Source of the DNA: Streptomyces sp. NBC_00659
GTDB lineage: Bacteria; Actinomycetota; Actinomycetes; Streptomycetales; Streptomycetaceae
Assembly (NCBI RefSeq): GCF_036226925.1
Contig: NZ_CP109031.1
Location: 2,728,001-2,792,000 of the forward strand
Length of the DNA stretch: 64,000 nucleotides
Direction of reading: 5' to 3'
The position numbers and the translations under genes were made by a program. A model generated the notes under the pieces. That model did no database searches and was not told the DNA's origin. It worked only from the letters and a program-made list of their open reading frames with translations. Shown here piece by piece: positions 1 to 8,153 of the stretch (positions within the stretch are counted from its first letter, which is position 1; each line of letters starts with the position of its first letter).

Positions 1-132
1 GACGGCATCCCGGGCATGCAGCAGCTCGGCGGCGGCGGCTGGTCCTCCGTCTGGGCCTTCGTACTCCTCATCCTCGTACTGCTGTTCAGGCCACAAGGCC
101 TCGTCGGCGAACGCGTCGCGGACAGGGCGTGA
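1..132 (+). CDS. livH: Branched-chain amino acid ABC transporter permease, LivH family (3' end only)
   Basis: Only the last 43 codons are inside the window. They encode a hydrophobic helix (VLLILVLLF) followed by RPQGLVGERVADRA. The RPxGLxG ending is typical of LivH/LivM-type inner-membrane permeases of the high-affinity branched-chain amino acid importer. Its TGA overlaps the GTG start of the next permease (GTGA), so the two are translationally coupled. The assignment rests on this C-terminal signature and on the livM-livG-livF genes that follow. The substrate could be another amino acid or an amide. Confidence 0.75.
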   Translation, partial: DGIPGMQQLGGGGWSSVWAFVLLILVLLFRPQGLVGERVADRA

Positions 133-1928
133 GCACCATGGCAACCACCGAGACCACCATCTCCGAGCGCGGCCTGATCGCACTCCCCGAGAGCGCCGCC
201 CGCGCCCTCATCGCCTTCGGCGCCATCGCCACCATCGCCAGCACGTTCATGTCCTGGACCTACACGGCCGACTTCCCCGGGGACCTCACCTACTACGGCT
301 CCCCGGCCGGACTCCAGATCCTCGACATCGTCGCCGGCGCGCTCACCCTCCTCTTCGCCCTGACCCTCTGGAACGTCCGCGGCCTCGGCTGGCTCAACCC
401 GGCGGGCGCCACCCAGCCCGTCGTCCTCGCCGCCGCCTCCGCGTTCGCCGTCAGCTGGTTCAGCGCCATCGCCATCGCCGTCGACCTCAAGGGCCTCGTC
501 GCACTCGACCCCGGCGCCTACGTCGCCACCGTCGGCTCCCTGATCGCCCTCCTCGGCACCCTGGCACTCCCCAAGCCCGGTGACACCTTCAAGGACTACG
601 TCACCAAGCCCGACCTCATCCCGCCGGCCGCCAAGCTGCCCGCCTGGGTCGAGCGCCTCGTCATCACCGCCGCCACCGCCGTCGCACTCATCGCGTTCAC
701 GTACGGCATCGGCGTCGACCCCGACGCGAGCGAAACGTTCCTGGGCTACCTGCTCCTCGTCGTCCTCGGCACCTGGGCCCTCCAGACCGCCGGACTCTTC
801 GACCGCTTCGCCCAGCTCAACGCCCGCCACAAGGGATTCGCCACCACCATGGCGTTCCTCGCCGCGGCGGTCTTCCCCTACGTCGCGGACAACGAGCACA
901 ACGCCAACGTCGGCGTGAGCATCCTCGTCGTCGGCACCGTCGCCCTCGGCCTCAACATCGTCGTCGGCCTCACCGGACTCCTCGACCTCGGATACGTCGC
1001 CTTCCTCGGCGTCGGCGCCTACGCCGCGGCCCTCGTCTCCGGCTCCGAGTTCTCCCGCTTCTCCGGCGTCCAGTTCCCCTTCTGGGCCGCCATGCTCACC
1101 GGCATGGCCGCGTCGCTCGTCTTCGGCGTCCTCATCGGCGCCCCCACCCTGCGACTGCGCGGCGACTACCTCGCCATCGTGACCCTGGGCTTCGGAGAGA
1201 TCTTCCGCATCGCCGTCAACAACCTGGACGGCGCCTCCGGACCCAACATCACCAACGGCCCCAACGGCATCTCCATGATCCCGGACCTCAACATCTTCGG
1301 GTTCGACTTCGGTTCCACCCACGACGTCGCCGGCCACGCCCTCGGCCGCTTCGCCAACTACTTCCTGCTGATGCTGCTCATCACCGGACTCGTGGTCGTC
1401 GTCTTCTCCCGCGCCGCCGACTCCCGGATCGGCCGCTCCTGGATCGCCATCCGCGAGGACGAGACCGCCGCCACCGCCATGGGCATCAACGGCTTCCGCG
1501 TCAAGCTCGTCGCCTTCGCCCTCGGCGCCTCCCTCGCCGGCCTCGCCGGAACGGTCAGCGCCCACGTCGGCTACAGCGTCAACCCGGCCCCGTACCAGTT
1601 CGCCGGCTCCGTACCCCCGAACTCCGCCTTCCTCCTCGCGGCGGTCGTTCTCGGCGGCATGGGCACCGTCAGCGGACCCATCCTCGGCGCCACCCTGCTC
1701 TACCTCCTCCCTGAGAAGCTCCAGTTCCTCAAGGAGTACCAACTCCTCGCCTTCGGCGTCGCGCTCGTCGTCCTCATGCGCTTCCGCCCCGAAGGCATCA
1801 TCGCCAACCGCCGCAACCAGCTCGAGTTCCACGAGAGCGACGACAGCGACGACAGCGACGAGACCGTCCACATCCCCGAACAAGGCCTGCCCGACTCCAC
1901 CGTCGGCGTCACCAAGGCAGGGGCGTAA
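129..1928 (+). CDS. livM: Branched-chain amino acid ABC transporter permease LivM, with long N-terminal extension
   Basis: Membrane permease of a LivFGHMJ-type importer, 599 aa. The conserved LivM core lies at about residues 255-575. It has the GLNIVVGLTGLLDLGY stretch, a cytoplasmic loop (IREDETAATAMGING) that should contact the ATPases, and several transmembrane helices. Typical LivM proteins are 320-420 aa. The extra N-terminal 230 residues are themselves hydrophobic and predict additional helices. The protein ends in a short acidic tail with repeated DDSD before VHIPEQG. The start is the GTG overlapping the livH stop. An in-frame ATG nine bases downstream is an alternative start. No periplasmic binding-protein gene is visible; it would be expected upstream of the window. 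Confidence 0.9.
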   Translation: MSTMATTETTISERGLIALPESAARALIAFGAIATIASTFMSWTYTADFPGDLTYYGSPAGLQILDIVAGALTLLFALTLWNVRGLGWLNPAGATQPVVLAAASAFAVSWFSAIAIAVDLKGLVALDPGAYVATVGSLIALLGTLALPKPGDTFKDYVTKPDLIPPAAKLPAWVERLVITAATAVALIAFTYGIGVDPDASETFLGYLLLVVLGTWALQTAGLFDRFAQLNARHKGFATTMAFLAAAVFPYVADNEHNANVGVSILVVGTVALGLNIVVGLTGLLDLGYVAFLGVGAYAAALVSGSEFSRFSGVQFPFWAAMLTGMAASLVFGVLIGAPTLRLRGDYLAIVTLGFGEIFRIAVNNLDGASGPNITNGPNGISMIPDLNIFGFDFGSTHDVAGHALGRFANYFLLMLLITGLVVVVFSRAADSRIGRSWIAIREDETAATAMGINGFRVKLVAFALGASLAGLAGTVSAHVGYSVNPAPYQFAGSVPPNSAFLLAAVVLGGMGTVSGPILGATLLYLLPEKLQFLKEYQLLAFGVALVVLMRFRPEGIIANRRNQLEFHESDDSDDSDETVHIPEQGLPDSTVGVTKAGA

Positions 1929-1933
1929 CCAAC

Positions 1934-3034
1934 ATGACCACCACCACAGCCCCCAGCCCCGTCCTCGAAGCCACCGGCGTCACCATGCGGTTCGGCGGCC
2001 TCACCGCCGTCCGCAACGTCGACCTCACGGTCAACGCCGGAGAGATCGTCGGCCTCATCGGCCCCAACGGCGCGGGCAAGACCACCTTCTTCAACTGCCT
2101 CACCGGCCTCTACGTCCCCACCGAGGGCAAAGTCGCCTACAAGGGCACGGTGCTGCCCCCCAAGCCGCACCTCGTCACCAGCGCAGGCATCGCCCGCACC
2201 TTCCAGAACATCCGGCTCTTCGCCAACATGACCGTCCTGGAAAACGTGCTCGTCGGACGCCACACCCGCACCAAGGAAGGCCTCTGGTCCGCCCTCCTGC
2301 GCGGCCCCGGCTTCCGCAAGGCCGAAGCCACCTCCCGCGAACGCGCCATGGAACTGCTGGAGTTCATCGGCCTCGCCCACAAGGCCGACCACCTCTCCCG
2401 CAACCTCCCCTACGGCGAACAGCGCAAGCTGGAGATCGCACGCGCGATGGCGAGCGAGCCGGGCCTGCTCCTCCTGGACGAGCCCACCGCCGGCATGAAC
2501 CCCCAGGAAACCCGCGCGACCGAAGAACTCGTCTTCGCCATCCGCGACCGGGGCATCGCCGTCCTCGTCATCGAGCACGACATGCGCTTCATCTTCAACC
2601 TGTCCGACCGCGTGGCCTGCCTCGTCCAGGGCGAAAAGCTCGTCGAAGGCACCTCCGAGGTCGTCCAGGGCGACGAGCGCGTAGTCGCCGCCTACCTCGG
2701 GACCCCCTTCGAGGGCGCCCCCGGCGCGGAGGAACTCGCCGAGGTCGAGGCCGCGGAAGCGGCGGGAGCCGCCGAAGCCGTGACCACGACGGACACCGCC
2801 CCGGCCGACGACACGGCGGACGCCCCCGAGGCCGAGGAAGCCGAAGAGACTCCGGCCGCCGAGGACAGCACGGACACCGACGAAGCCCCCGAGGCCGAGG
2901 AAACGTCCGACGCCCCCGAGGCCACCGAGGAGCCCGAGGACGCCACCCCGGCCGACGACTCCGACGCCCCCACCGCGTCCGACGACTCCGACGCACAGGG
3001 CAGCAGCACCAGCAAGGAAGGAACCGCCCCGTGA
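1934..3034 (+). CDS. livG: Branched-chain amino acid ABC transporter ATPase LivG with acidic C-terminal tail
   Basis: Cytoplasmic ATPase of the Liv importer, 366 aa. Walker A is GPNGAGKT (43-50), the ABC signature region is NLPYGEQRK (157-165), Walker B is LLLLDEP (178-184) and the H-loop histidine is His215. The ATPase domain ends near residue 257, the usual LivG length. About 109 further residues follow, rich in Glu, Asp, Ala, Thr and Pro, with no predicted fold and a very negative charge. The gene begins 5 bp after livM, and its last 4 bp overlap livF. The tail is unusual for the family and could be an interaction or low-complexity extension. The ATPase assignment is secure. Confidence 0.93.
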   Translation: MTTTTAPSPVLEATGVTMRFGGLTAVRNVDLTVNAGEIVGLIGPNGAGKTTFFNCLTGLYVPTEGKVAYKGTVLPPKPHLVTSAGIARTFQNIRLFANMTVLENVLVGRHTRTKEGLWSALLRGPGFRKAEATSRERAMELLEFIGLAHKADHLSRNLPYGEQRKLEIARAMASEPGLLLLDEPTAGMNPQETRATEELVFAIRDRGIAVLVIEHDMRFIFNLSDRVACLVQGEKLVEGTSEVVQGDERVVAAYLGTPFEGAPGAEELAEVEAAEAAGAAEAVTTTDTAPADDTADAPEAEEAEETPAAEDSTDTDEAPEAEETSDAPEATEEPEDATPADDSDAPTASDDSDAQGSSTSKEGTAP

Positions 3035-3747
3035 CCGCACTGCTCGAGGTCGAAGACCTCAAGGTCGCCTACGGCAAGATCGAAGCCGTCAAGGGCATCT
3101 CCTTCAGCGTCGAAGCCGGCCAGATCGTCACCCTCATCGGCACCAACGGCGCCGGCAAGACGACGACCCTGCGCACCCTCTCCGGGCTCCTCAAGCCCAG
3201 CGGAGGCCGCATCCTCTTCGACGGCCAGCCCCTCGCCAACATCCCCGCCCACAAGATCGTCGCCCTCGGACTCGCGCACTCCCCCGAGGGACGCCACATC
3301 TTCCCCCGCCTCTCCATCGCGGAGAACCTCCAGCTCGGAGCCTTCCTCCGCAGCGACAAGGCGGGCATCGAGAAGGACATCCAGCGCGCCTACGACCTCT
3401 TCCCCATCCTGGGAGAACGCCGTAAGCAGGCCGCCGGAACCCTCTCGGGCGGCGAGCAGCAGATGCTCGCCATGGGACGCGCCCTCATGTCCCAGCCCAA
3501 GCTGCTCATGCTCGACGAACCCTCCATGGGCCTCTCGCCGATCATGATGCAGAAGATCCTCGCGACCATCGCCGAACTCAAGGCGGCCGGCACGACGATC
3601 CTCCTCGTCGAGCAGAACGCCCAGGCGGCGCTCTCCCTCGCCGACCAGGCCCACGTCATGGAGGTCGGCAGCATCGTCCTCTCCGGCACCGGCCAGGACC
3701 TGCTCCACGACGAGTCCGTCCGCAAGGCGTACCTCGGCGAGGACTGA
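3031..3747 (+). CDS. livF: Branched-chain amino acid ABC transporter ATPase LivF
   Basis: Second ATPase of the Liv importer, 238 aa, the normal length for LivF. Walker A is GTNGAGKT (37-44). A canonical LSGGEQ signature is followed by Walker B LLMLDEP and the LivF-type switch segment LLVEQN, where Gln replaces the usual His. It has no tail, unlike LivG. The GTG start overlaps the livG stop (GTGA), giving translational coupling. A strong inverted repeat 27 bp downstream ends the operon. Confidence 0.94.
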   Translation: MTALLEVEDLKVAYGKIEAVKGISFSVEAGQIVTLIGTNGAGKTTTLRTLSGLLKPSGGRILFDGQPLANIPAHKIVALGLAHSPEGRHIFPRLSIAENLQLGAFLRSDKAGIEKDIQRAYDLFPILGERRKQAAGTLSGGEQQMLAMGRALMSQPKLLMLDEPSMGLSPIMMQKILATIAELKAAGTTILLVEQNAQAALSLADQAHVMEVGSIVLSGTGQDLLHDESVRKAYLGED

Positions 3748-3773
3748 TCCACCGCGGCCCGGCCGCACACACG

Positions 3774-3810
3774 AAGAGGCCCGCACCTCCGTCAGGGGTG
3801 CGGGCCTCTT
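3774..3810. terminator. Bidirectional intrinsic terminator between livF and the ANTAR regulator
   Basis: A perfect 14-bp inverted repeat (arms 3774-3787 and 3797-3810, 9-nt loop) lies between the convergent livF and response-regulator genes. The arm core GAGGCCCGCACC is very GC-rich and the outer AA/TT gives a short U-tract on both strands. Confidence 0.85.
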
Positions 3811-3860
3811 CCGTCCGCCACGACCAGGCGGACCAAGCTCTACGACAGGGGGGCGCGGGA

Positions 3861-4517
3861 CTAGCCCTTCGCCGCCTTCTTCTCCGCGGCGTCCTCGATG
3901 ACCGCCTCGGCCACCTGCTGCATCGACATACGGCGGTCCATCGACGTCTTCTGGATCCACCGGAACGCCGCCGGCTCCGTCAGCCCGTACTCCGTCTGCA
4001 GAACCGACTTCGCGCGGTCCACCAGCTTGCGCGTCTCCAGACGCTGCGTGAGATCCGCGATCTCACCCTCCAGCGCCTTCAGCTCCGCGAACCGGGACAC
4101 CGCCATCTCGATCGCCGGCACCACGTCGCTCTTGCTGAACGGCTTCACCAGGTACGCCATCGCGCCCGCGTCACGGGCCCGCTCGACCAGGTCGCGCTGC
4201 GAGAACGCGGTCAGCATCAGCACCGGGGCGATCGACTCCTCGGCGATCTTCTCCGCCGCCGAGATGCCGTCCAGCTTCGGCATCTTCACGTCGAGGATCA
4301 CCAGGTCGGGCTTGTGCTCCCGGGCCAGCTCGACGGCCTGCTCACCGTCACCGGCCTCACCTACGACGGTGTAGCCCTCTTCTTCGAGCATCTCTTTGAG
4401 ATCGAGGCGGATCAGCGCCTCGTCCTCGGCGATGACGACACGGGTCGTCAGCGGAGGCACGTGCGACTTGTTGTCGTCGGGCGCGTCTACGGGCTGGGGC
4501 GACTCGGGGGCGGTCAC
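3861..4517 (-). CDS. Response regulator with ANTAR RNA-binding output domain (PdtaR/AmiR-NasT type)
   Basis: A 218-aa two-domain regulator. The receiver domain (about 24-140) has the acidic pair EDE (31-33), the phosphorylatable Asp76 in DLVILDVKMP, and the conserved Thr and Lys (LVKPF) downstream. The C-terminal ANTAR domain (about 150-212) has LETRKLVDRAKSVLQ followed by the A-x-RW-I-Q helix pattern. ANTAR regulators act on nascent RNA by stabilising antiterminator hairpins. Their partner is usually a histidine kinase encoded elsewhere, and no kinase is adjacent here. The gene is monocistronic, diverges from the tRNA-Leu gene and shares the terminator with livF. Confidence 0.92.
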   Translation of the reverse strand: MTAPESPQPVDAPDDNKSHVPPLTTRVVIAEDEALIRLDLKEMLEEEGYTVVGEAGDGEQAVELAREHKPDLVILDVKMPKLDGISAAEKIAEESIAPVLMLTAFSQRDLVERARDAGAMAYLVKPFSKSDVVPAIEMAVSRFAELKALEGEIADLTQRLETRKLVDRAKSVLQTEYGLTEPAAFRWIQKTSMDRRMSMQQVAEAVIEDAAEKKAAKG

Positions 4518-4618
4518 GGGGGCTCCTCATTGCGGGCCGGGCAGGTAGTGCTGCTTAAGAAGACTACCTAGCGGCGGCGCGCTGCGATGACCCGGTATGC
4601 TTCCGCAGAGCCACTCAC

Positions 4619-4701
4619 GCCGGGTTGGTGGAAGGGTATACACGGAGGTCTCAAACACCTCTGCCTGAGAGGGCTTGCGGGTTCGAATCCCGCACCCGGC
4701 A
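4619..4701 (+). tRNA. tRNA-Leu (anticodon CAA)
   Basis: A class II cloverleaf can be drawn. The acceptor stem is GCCGGGT (4619-4625) with ACCCGGC (4694-4700), and the discriminator base is A4701. The D arm has a GTG/CAC stem. The anticodon stem is GAGGT/ACCTC with loop CTCAAAC, giving anticodon CAA at 4652-4654. The long variable arm folds as GCCT-GAGA-GGGC. The T arm is GCGGG-TTCGAAT-CCCGC. The long variable arm and CAA anticodon identify a leucine tRNA reading UUG, a rare codon in this GC-rich genome. The 3' CCA is not encoded. Confidence 0.95.
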
Positions 4702-4712
4702 CAGATCATCGC

Positions 4713-4748
4713 AAAGCGGAGGTCCACGTTCTCGTGGACCTCCGCTTT
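4713..4748 (+). terminator. Intrinsic terminator of tRNA-Leu
   Basis: A perfect 16-bp hairpin (arms 4713-4728 and 4733-4748, loop TTCT) ends in a T-run (CTTTTT) just after the tRNA. It separates the tRNA from the following LAGLIDADG gene. Confidence 0.88.
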
Positions 4749-4788
4749 TTGCTGCACACGGTGACGATCAGCAACGCACAGCGTTCAC

Positions 4789-5580
4789 ATGAACGCGCAT
4801 GGAACTGAAGTACGGCAAAAGGCTCTCACCCTGCTCCGCGACGGGGCCAAGAACACCGACGTGGCACGACGGTTCGGCGTTCCGCCGGGAACGGTCAGCT
4901 ACTGGAAGCACGTGGACCGAGTCAAACGCGGCGAGCCGGTCACCGTTCGCCCGTCACTCCTCTGCCCGAGGTGCGACGGCCGTGACCTCGACAAGGCCTC
5001 GTACAGCTATCTCCTCGGCCTGTATCTGGGCGACGGGCACATCAGTCACTACGCGAAGCACAAGGTGCCCAGCCTCATGATCACCCTCGACGACACCTGG
5101 CCAGGTATTCAGGACAGCACGGAACGCGCCCTGCGGACCGTGTTCCCCCACAACGCCACGTGCCGCGTGCGAAGCAAGGGCGCACACAACATCAAGGTGT
5201 ACTTCAAACACCTCGGCTGCCTCTTCCCCCAGCACGGCCCCGGCAAGAAGCACGAGCGCCCGATCGTGCTCGAACCCTGGCAGCAGGAGATCATCGACGC
5301 CCACCCCTGGGAGTTCGTCCGGGGGCTCATCCACTCCGACGGGTGTCGCATCACCAACTGGACCACCCGCGTCGTCGGCGGGGAGCGCAAGCGTTACGAG
5401 TACCCCCGGTACTTCTTCACCAATGTCTCGGACGACATCCGGCAGCTCTTCACGGACATCCTGGACAAGCTCGGGGTCGGCTGGACGCACTGCACCCGCC
5501 ACGGGAACCCGTACAACATCTCCGTCGCCAAGAAGGCCTCCGTAGCCCTCATGGACGCCCACGTGGGCCCCAAGTACTGA
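4789..5580 (+). CDS. Free-standing LAGLIDADG-type protein with N-terminal helix-turn-helix
   Basis: A 263-aa protein. Residues 6-42 look like a helix-turn-helix (DVARRFGVPPGTVSYW). A possible half zinc site (CPRC, 59-62) follows. Two LAGLIDADG-like helices are present, SYLLGLYLGDG (73-83) and FVRGLIHSDG (176-185), each ending in the acidic residue expected of a catalytic helix. Two such motifs in one chain suggest a monomeric homing-endonuclease fold or a WhiA-like regulator derived from one. No intein splice motifs (N-terminal Cys block, C-terminal HN) are present and no host gene is split. The gene stands alone after the tRNA terminator, is convergent with pyk, and has no clear ribosome-binding site. 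Function is unproven: mobile nuclease or domesticated DNA-binding protein. Confidence 0.75.
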   Translation: MNAHGTEVRQKALTLLRDGAKNTDVARRFGVPPGTVSYWKHVDRVKRGEPVTVRPSLLCPRCDGRDLDKASYSYLLGLYLGDGHISHYAKHKVPSLMITLDDTWPGIQDSTERALRTVFPHNATCRVRSKGAHNIKVYFKHLGCLFPQHGPGKKHERPIVLEPWQQEIIDAHPWEFVRGLIHSDGCRITNWTTRVVGGERKRYEYPRYFFTNVSDDIRQLFTDILDKLGVGWTHCTRHGNPYNISVAKKASVALMDAHVGPKY

Positions 5581-5607
5581 CCGGCGACGGAGAAGCACCT
5601 CCGCCTG

Positions 5608-7044
5608 CTACTTGGGGCTGTCGTCCTCGCCGATGTGGTGGACGCGGACCAGGTTCGTGGAGCCGGTGACTCCGGGCGGGGAGCCGGCGGTGATCACGAC
5701 GACGTCGCCCTTGGCGCAGCGGCCGTACTTGAGGAGGAGTTCGTCGACCTGGTCGACCATGGCGTCGGTGGAGTCGACGTGGGGGCCGAGGAAGGTTTCG
5801 ACGCCCCAGGTGAGGTTGAGCTGGGAGCGGGTGGCGGGGGTGGGGGTGAAGGCGAGGAGGGGGATGGGTGAGCGGTAGCGGGAGAGGCGGCGGACGGTGT
5901 CGCCGGACTGGGTGAAGGCGACGAGGAACTTGGCGCCGAGGAAGTCGCCCATCTCGGCGGCGGCTCGGGCGACGGCACCGCCCTGGGTGCGGGGTTTGTT
6001 GCGTTCGGTGAGAGGCGGAAGGCCCTTGGCGAGGATGTCTTCTTCCGCCGCTTCGACGATGCGGGACATCGTCCTGACGGTCTCGATGGGGTATTTGCCG
6101 ACGCTGGTCTCGCCGGAGAGCATGACGGCGTCGGTGCCGTCGATGACGGCGTTGGCGACGTCGGAGGCTTCGGCGCGGGTGGGGCGGGAGTTCTCGATCA
6201 TCGAGTCGAGCATCTGGGTGGCGACGATGACCGGCTTGGCGTTGCGCTTCGCGAGCTTGATGGCGCGCTTCTGGACGATGGGGACCTGTTCCAGAGGCAT
6301 TTCGACGCCGAGGTCGCCGCGGGCGACCATGATGCCGTCGAAGGCGGCGACGATGTCGTCGATGTTGTCGACGGCCTGGGGCTTTTCGACTTTGGCGATG
6401 ACGGGGAGGCGGCGGCCTTCTTCGTCCATGATGCGGTGGACGTCGTGGATGTCCTTGCCGCTGCGGACGAAGGAGAGGGCGATGACGTCGAAGCCGGTGC
6501 GCAGGGCCCAGCGGAGGTCGGCCTCGTCCTTGTCGGAGAGGGCCGGGACGGAGACGGCGACGCCGGGGAGGTTGAGGCCTTTGTGGTCGGAGACCATGCC
6601 GCCTTCGATGACGGTGGTGCGGACGCGGGGGCCGTCGACGGAGGTGACTTCGAGGGAGACCTTGCCGTCGTCGACGAGGATGCGTTCACCGGGAGTGACG
6701 TCCGTTGCCAGTCCGTCGTAGGTGGTTCCGCAGTGGTCGCGGTCGCCTTCGGCGCCTTCTTCGACGGTGATGGTGAAGGTGTCTCCGCGTTCAAGGAGTA
6801 CGGGGCCTTCGGTGAAGCGGCCGAGGCGGATCTTCGGGCCTTGAAGGTCGCCGAGGATTCCGACGCTGCGGCCGGTTTCGTCGGATGCCTTTCGGACGTG
6901 TCGGTAGCGTTCCTCGTGGTCGGCGTGGGTGCCGTGGCTGAGGTTGAAGCGGGCTACGTCCATTCCGGCTTCGACCAGGGCTTTGATCTGGTCGTACGAG
7001 TCGGTGGCGGGGCCCAAGGTGCAGACGATTTTCGCTCGGCGCAT
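5608..7044 (-). CDS. pyk: Pyruvate kinase
   Basis: Glycolytic enzyme converting phosphoenolpyruvate and ADP to pyruvate and ATP, 478 aa. It has the N-terminal TLGPATDS and RFNLSHG motifs, the family signature around AKVEKPQAVDNIDDI with the catalytic lysine, the metal-binding GDLGVEMP stretch and a complete C-terminal allosteric domain. The length is normal for a bacterial type II enzyme. The gene is monocistronic. About 240 bp upstream (7045-7285) contain an unusually AT-rich patch at 7080-7140 that probably holds its promoter. Confidence 0.96.
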   Translation of the reverse strand: MRRAKIVCTLGPATDSYDQIKALVEAGMDVARFNLSHGTHADHEERYRHVRKASDETGRSVGILGDLQGPKIRLGRFTEGPVLLERGDTFTITVEEGAEGDRDHCGTTYDGLATDVTPGERILVDDGKVSLEVTSVDGPRVRTTVIEGGMVSDHKGLNLPGVAVSVPALSDKDEADLRWALRTGFDVIALSFVRSGKDIHDVHRIMDEEGRRLPVIAKVEKPQAVDNIDDIVAAFDGIMVARGDLGVEMPLEQVPIVQKRAIKLAKRNAKPVIVATQMLDSMIENSRPTRAEASDVANAVIDGTDAVMLSGETSVGKYPIETVRTMSRIVEAAEEDILAKGLPPLTERNKPRTQGGAVARAAAEMGDFLGAKFLVAFTQSGDTVRRLSRYRSPIPLLAFTPTPATRSQLNLTWGVETFLGPHVDSTDAMVDQVDELLLKYGRCAKGDVVVITAGSPPGVTGSTNLVRVHHIGEDDSPK

Positions 7045-7285
7045 GATTCGAGCCTAGGCCTTACCGGTCGGTAGAGAATTGGTCGCGCATGACTACTCAA
7101 CAACCTTTGCGTGAAGGGTTATTGACAACTGTTGAATTGTGCGCCGCGCCGCTCCGATGAGCGGAGCATGGTGCTTGGTGTGGCGGGCGCGTTCTTCGAC
7201 CTGTGCCCGTCCAGTGTGCGCCGGGCCCTGGGATGGGTGCGAGGAAGAGCCTCGCGGTGACTTTCCGTGATGCTTCCAGGTGTGG

Positions 7286-8011
7286 CTAGAGCCGTGGAGG
7301 TGCCATGGTGAAGCGGGCGTTGACCTGGGCGTGGACGTGCTGGCGTTGGGGTTCGAGGTCGAGGGGGGCGGGTTCGTCCTCGGTGGGGCCGGCGCCGTAG
7401 GCGGCCCGGCTGAGCGCGCGGGCGCTCTGGGGGACTCGGGGGTGGGTGTCCTCGGCGCCGGTGTCGGCGAGTTCGACGAGTGCGGTGAGGGTGGTGCCGA
7501 GGGCTTCGGCGTATTCGCGGGCGCGTTGGACGGCTTCACGGACGGCCTGTTGGCGTGCTGTGCGGTGGGCGGGTGAGTCGGGGCGCAGGGTCCACCAGGG
7601 GCCGTCGACGCGGGTGAGGTCGAGGTCGGCGAGGGCGGTGGTGAGTTCGCCCAGCGCGGTGAAGTCGTTGAGTTCGGCGGTGATGTGGACGAGGCCGTGG
7701 TGGGTGCGGACGCGTTCTCCGCGGCCGTGGCGGCCGAGTTCGGGGGTGATGGTGAGGGCACTGGTCTCGAGGTGTTCGACGGCGTCGCCGTAGGTTTTGA
7801 CGAGGTCGAGGGCGAGGGTGTTGCGGCGGGTGAGGTCGGCGAGGGTTTCGCGTCGGTCTTTGCCGCGGGCGGTGACGGTGATGGTGATGCGGGCGATCTC
7901 GGGGTCGACTTCGAGACGGGCTTCGCCTCGGACGGCGATGCGGGGTGTGTCGGGGGTGCCGTAGGGGACGGGGGGTGGGGTCGGGTGGGTGGCGGGGGCG
8001 GTGTCGGGGGT
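7286..8011 (-). CDS. SIMPL domain-containing protein (DUF541)
   Basis: A protein of about 241 aa with one SIMPL/DUF541 domain (IAVRGEARLEVDPEIARITITVTARG, broken here only by length, then paired beta-strand repeats). The family includes BP26/OMP28 and is periplasmic or cell-surface in Gram-negatives; its biochemical role is unknown. No signal peptide is visible here; the N-terminus is Pro/Thr-rich. The ATG at 8011 is chosen; an in-frame GTG at 8023 is possible and neither has a good Shine-Dalgarno. Confidence 0.8.
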   Translation of the reverse strand, partial: TPDTAPATHPTPPPVPYGTPDTPRIAVRGEARLEVDPEIARITITVTARGKDRRETLADLTRRNTLALDLVKTYGDAVEHLETSALTITPELGRHGRGERVRTHHGLVHITAELNDFTALGELTTALADLDLTRVDGPWWTLRPDSPAHRTARQQAVREAVQRAREYAEALGTTLTALVELADTGAEDTHPRVPQSARALSRAAYGAGPTEDEPAPLDLEPQRQHVHAQVNARFTMAPPRL

Positions 8012-8153
8012 CATACGTCCCACTCTGTCAGGAGGTGGGGGGTCAGTGGCGCTGTACGGCCACGAGATGGAAACCTCCAGGGTCTTTTGCGGGGGCGTGT
8101 GTTGGGCCAGAATCTACGCGCGTCGTTGACCAATTTCCCGAGGAGTTCGAGCC

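Noticed and set aside
4789..5580. Intein or intron-encoded endonuclease
   Set aside because: No splice-block residues and no interrupted host gene. The reading frame is free-standing.
4619..5607. Integrated genetic element at tRNA-Leu
   Set aside because: No integrase is present and I saw no second copy of the tRNA 3' end; only one odd gene follows.
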